Below, piece after piece: positions 61,518-64,000 of a DNA stretch of 64,000 nt. Position 1 is the stretch's first letter; each line of letters starts with the position of its first letter. Below the pieces are notes generated by a model. That model saw only the letters and a program-made list of their open reading frames with translations. It did no database searches and was not told the DNA's origin. The stretch covers positions 1 through 64,000 of the forward strand of contig JBGAPK010000019.1 in NCBI GenBank assembly GCA_044221315.1. The letters run 5' to 3'. This DNA comes from JAFEBO01 sp044221315. GTDB taxonomy: Bacteria > Planctomycetota > Phycisphaerae > Phycisphaerales > UBA1924. Position numbers and translations under genes: made by a program.

Positions 61518-62452
61518 ATGGCGTCGCCGTATTCGCAGGATTTGAGGGATCGCGTGCTCGCCGCGTACGACCGCGGCATGCCGACGCAGGAGATCGCAGA
61601 AGTCTTCAAGGTCAGCAAGGCCTGGGCCCGGCGGGTCAAGCAGTGCAGACGCGAGACCGGACGCACCACGCCCCTCCCGATGGGCGGCGTGACGGTCGTC
61701 AAGATCGACCTCGCGCGGCTGGCCGAGCTCGTCCGGCAGCAGCCCGACGCGACACTGGAAGAGCTGCGTCAACGCCTGGGCTCGGTGCGCACCATCTCGG
61801 CGGTGTGCATGGCGCTGCAGCGGATCGGGCTGTCTTTCAAAAAAAGACGATCCATGCCGCGGAGCAGGACCGGCCGGACGTCGCGGAGCGGCGGGTCAAG
61901 TGGCGTGCGAACCAGCCCGGCCTTGATCCCGGCCGGCTGATCTTCATCGACGAGACGTGGGCGAAGTCGAACATGACGCGGCTGCGTGGCCGCGCGCCGC
62001 GGGGCGAGCGTCTGATCGACAAGGTGCCGCACGGACACTGGATGACGACCACGCTGATCGGGGCCCTGGGGGTGGACGGCGTGCGGTGCTCGATGGTGGT
62101 GGACGGCCCGGTGAACAGGGATGTCTTTGAATCGTTCGTCGAACAAGTTCTGCTCCCGTCGCTGCGGCCGGGCGACATCGTGGTCATGGACAACCTGTCG
62201 AGCCACAAGTCCGACCGGGTGCGCAGCCTGATCGAGTCGCGGGGTGCCGAATTGAAGTTCCTGCCTCCGTACAGCCCGGACCTGAACCCGATCGAGATGG
62301 TGTTCGCGAAGATCAAGCAGCTGCTGCGGTCGCTCGAGACCCGCACCAAGGAGGCCCTGTGGGGCGCGATGCAGCCGGTGCTCGATAGGGTCACAGCCAG
62401 CGACGCCACGAACTGCTTCCGCCACTGTGGCTACACGCTATGGATGGGGTGA
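61518..62452 (+). CDS. IS630-family DDE transposase, expressed by -1 frameshift
   Basis: About 311 residues when the two frames are joined. The first frame (61518-61940) starts MASPYSQDLRDRVLAAYDRG, a helix-turn-helix of the IS630 kind. At a run of seven A (61839-61845, followed by G) the reading must step back one base; the second frame then continues KKTIHAAEQDRPDVAERR to 62452. Joined, the reading LSFKKKTIHAAEQD matches other IS630 proteins well. The catalytic triad lies in the second frame: LIFIDETWAKSNM (Asp), IVVMDNLSSHK (Asp) and PYSPDLNPIEMVFAKIK (Glu). Frame change by ribosomal or transcriptional slippage is known for this family. Confidence 0.88.
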
Positions 62453-62460
62453 AGGTGCTC
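62440..62460 (-). repeat. IS630 right inverted repeat
   Basis: Read inward on the minus strand it starts GAGCACCTTCACCCCATCC. It overlaps the last codons and the stop of the transposase gene. Confidence 0.7.
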
Positions 62461-63647
62461 TAGCGGACCTTGATCGACGCCAGCGCGAACACGACGAGCA
62501 GCACGGTCACAATCCAGAAACGCGCCACGACCTGCTGCTCGGTCCAGCCCGACAGGTGAAGATGATGGTGGTACGGAGCAACCTTGAAGATGCGTTTCCC
62601 CCCCGTCCATTTGAAATACCCCACCTGCAGCATCACCGACGCCGCCTCGATGAGGAAGATCCCGCACATCGCCAGCACGACGAACTCCTGCCGCGTGATC
62701 ACCGCGATATGACCCGTCAGCGCGCCCAGCGAGAGCGCGCCGGTATCGCCCATGAACACGCTGGCCGGCGAGCAGTTCCACCACAAAAATCCGAAGCACG
62801 CCCCGCCCATCGCCCCCGCCATCACCGCCAGTTCATCCGACACCGGGATGTGCGGCACGAGAAAATACTGCGACCATGTGCGGCTCCCCGCGACCAGCGC
62901 CAGCGGCAACAGCCCGATCGAGATGATCCCGCCCGTCCCCGCCGCCAGCCCGTCCATGCCGTCGGAGATATTCAGCGCGTTGCTCAGCCCCGTGATGACC
63001 AGCGTCGCGAACAACACGAACAGGGGCGCGCCCAGAAACAGCACGCCCGTCGAGACGGCCCCCGGACCCTCCCACGTCTTCTGACCCGGGAGGTTCAGCA
63101 CGTGCAGCAGGTCCGGCTGGGGCGTGTCCGAATGGCGAAAGAGGAAATACGCCACCAGCGCTGAAATTACCAGTTGAAAGACCAGCTTCTCCCAAGCGAA
63201 CAAACCCTGCCGGCTCTTGCTCCCACGGCGCACCGCCGTAAGTTTGAGCCAGTCATCGATCGCGCCCAGCGCCGCGAACGTCACGAAGATCATCAGCCCG
63301 GCCTGCACATAGAACTGGCGAAGATCCGCCAGCAGCAGCGTCGAGGTCAGGATCGATGCCGCAATCAGGATCCCGCCCATCGTCGGCACATTTGCCCGAC
63401 TCGCCGCGTGACGCTGGAGCGTCTCCGCGTCCGACAGCCCCGAATCACCGATCTTCAGCCGGACCAGCATCGCGATCACCCGCCGCCCGAACACGATCAT
63501 GATCGCAAAGCTCAGAAGCGTGGCCGCCAAGGCTCGAAACTGGATCTGGTCCAGGATCGCGAAAAGGCTGTAGTACCCCCGCTCGCCGAGCCATTGCCCG
63601 TGCTCGGAGAGCCATTTACGTGAAAGATCCAGAAAGACGTAGAGCAT
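62460..63647 (-). CDS. mraY: Phospho-N-acetylmuramoyl-pentapeptide transferase
   Basis: 395 residues, somewhat longer than the usual 350-360, with about ten membrane helices. MraY joins UDP-MurNAc-pentapeptide to undecaprenyl phosphate, giving lipid I. Signatures: DD pair D131-D132 in LGAIDDWLK, NALNISDGMDGLA, FMGDTGALSLGA and the HHHLHLSGW loop near the C-terminus. It follows murF on the minus strand, with 94 bases between. Its stop codon TAG is made from the TA of the IS630 target site plus the first G of the element; before the insertion the sequence also read TAG, so the protein is unchanged. No strong ribosome site precedes ATG 63647. Confidence 0.95.
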   Translation of the reverse strand: MLYVFLDLSRKWLSEHGQWLGERGYYSLFAILDQIQFRALAATLLSFAIMIVFGRRVIAMLVRLKIGDSGLSDAETLQRHAASRANVPTMGGILIAASILTSTLLLADLRQFYVQAGLMIFVTFAALGAIDDWLKLTAVRRGSKSRQGLFAWEKLVFQLVISALVAYFLFRHSDTPQPDLLHVLNLPGQKTWEGPGAVSTGVLFLGAPLFVLFATLVITGLSNALNISDGMDGLAAGTGGIISIGLLPLALVAGSRTWSQYFLVPHIPVSDELAVMAGAMGGACFGFLWWNCSPASVFMGDTGALSLGALTGHIAVITRQEFVVLAMCGIFLIEAASVMLQVGYFKWTGGKRIFKVAPYHHHLHLSGWTEQQVVARFWIVTVLLVVFALASIKVR

Positions 63648-63741
63648 TCAGGTCGTGCGGCCGGGCCAATCGGGCAGTTCTTGCCGTTCTTCGTTCCGAT
63701 ACGGCGTCGGACAGCACAATTCCAGTGCCGCGACTCCACCC

Positions 63742-64000
63742 TTACGCCTCCTGCTCCTGCCGGGGCCGAGCGGCCACGCCCCCCGAGTCCATCGCCTTTG
63801 TGACGCGTTCGAGCCCCATGCCGCGCGAGCCCTTGAGCAGCACAAAATCGCCCGCGCGCAGCATCCCCGCCACCCGCGCCGCGCCGTCTCCCTCAAGACC
63901 CGGCAGATTCACCACCCGCTCGCCCGTCCACTTCTTCCGAAGCCGTTCCGCGGCGAACATCATAAGCGGCCCTACGAGCACCGCCATGTCGATTCCCGTG
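63742..64000 (-). CDS. murF: MurF, UDP-MurNAc-tripeptide--D-Ala-D-Ala ligase (C-terminal part)
   Basis: The last 86 or so codons; the gene runs off the right end of the window. The visible part, GIDMAVLVGPLMMFAAERL and GDFVLLKGSRGMGLERVTKA, is typical of the C-terminal domain of MurF (Mur ligase C). MurF adds D-Ala-D-Ala to the muramyl tripeptide before MraY acts. A Met at 63987 begins a frame but is internal: codons before it stay in frame and keep the similarity. Order murF-mraY is the order of the dcw cluster. Confidence 0.85.
   Translation of the reverse strand, partial: TGIDMAVLVGPLMMFAAERLRKKWTGERVVNLPGLEGDGAARVAGMLRAGDFVLLKGSRGMGLERVTKAMDSGGVAARPRQEQEA

Larger units (their letters stand above)
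61406..62460 (+). mobile_element. IS630-family insertion sequence, apparently intact
   Basis: About 1055 bases, bounded by TA dinucleotides (61404-61405 and 62461-62462), the target duplication of IS630/Tc1-mariner elements. Imperfect terminal inverted repeats start GAGCGGCTTCAG on the left and GAGCACCTTCAC on the right. Inside is one transposase encoded in two overlapping frames. The right TA forms part of the mraY stop codon. Good ends and open frames suggest recent arrival or active maintenance. Confidence 0.88.

Noticed and set aside
61518..61940. Transposase as a frameshifted pseudogene
   Set aside because: The break lies on an A-run at the position where IS630 elements are known to shift, and both ends and all catalytic residues are intact.

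Overview
The window looks like chromosomal DNA of a high-GC planctomycete, most likely of class Phycisphaerae. I infer this from three traits: several secreted proteins ending in paired Cys-flanked dockerin repeats (the type NCBI calls GC-type dockerin), a PEP-CTERM protein, and a family of membrane proteins carrying the zinc ribbon CPxCGYD...CPECG. Genes for peptidoglycan synthesis are present but scattered: mraZ at the left edge, a class B penicillin-binding protein in the middle, and mraY plus the end of murF at the right edge. No tRNA, rRNA or CRISPR array was recognised.

Layout. 53-460 is mraZ. 461-1209 is the only gap above 300 bases; it has no convincing gene but several hairpins and a strong terminator. 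1210-8774, all minus strand, holds six secreted dockerin proteins with purM among them. 8907-10643 is a zinc-ribbon/alpha-helical membrane protein, divergent from metK, which is followed by tag, a secreted beta-propeller protein and the penicillin-binding protein. 17395-18873 is a lipoprotein of the endonuclease/exonuclease/phosphatase family. 19132-24182 is a plus-strand cluster: acyl carrier protein, FkbH-type HAD protein, GNAT-like protein, methyltransferase and YdjC-type deacetylase; it looks like a pathway that decorates a glycan or lipid with a carrier-bound acyl group. Then come a small membrane protein, nadD and dps.

26006-31434 holds three more zinc-ribbon membrane proteins around a Tat-exported epimerase-like protein and an ATP/ADP-translocase-like transporter. 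31489-36187 holds an S46 peptidase, a secreted protein, a LysR regulator and a GNAT enzyme. 36314-40781 holds acnA, a CPBP protease, a cupin and a thioesterase. 40789-46195 is a minus-strand run: S41-like peptidase with TPRs, AraC regulator, and Ser/Thr kinase with TPRs. 46290-48310 holds a small membrane protein, an NHL/PEP-CTERM protein and a BamE-like lipoprotein.

48422-61289 is one long plus-strand operon: DUF58 protein, BatA-like protein, vWA protein, a 1239-residue coiled-coil membrane protein, a Q/K-rich protein, an alpha/alpha-toroid protein and a beta-rich secreted protein. Most junctions are 4-base stop/start overlaps. It resembles the MoxR-vWA (Bat) type of locus but has no MoxR ATPase here. 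An apparently intact IS630-family element (61406-62460) sits at the stop codon of mraY.

All functional calls rest on reading motifs and gene order; no database search was run.
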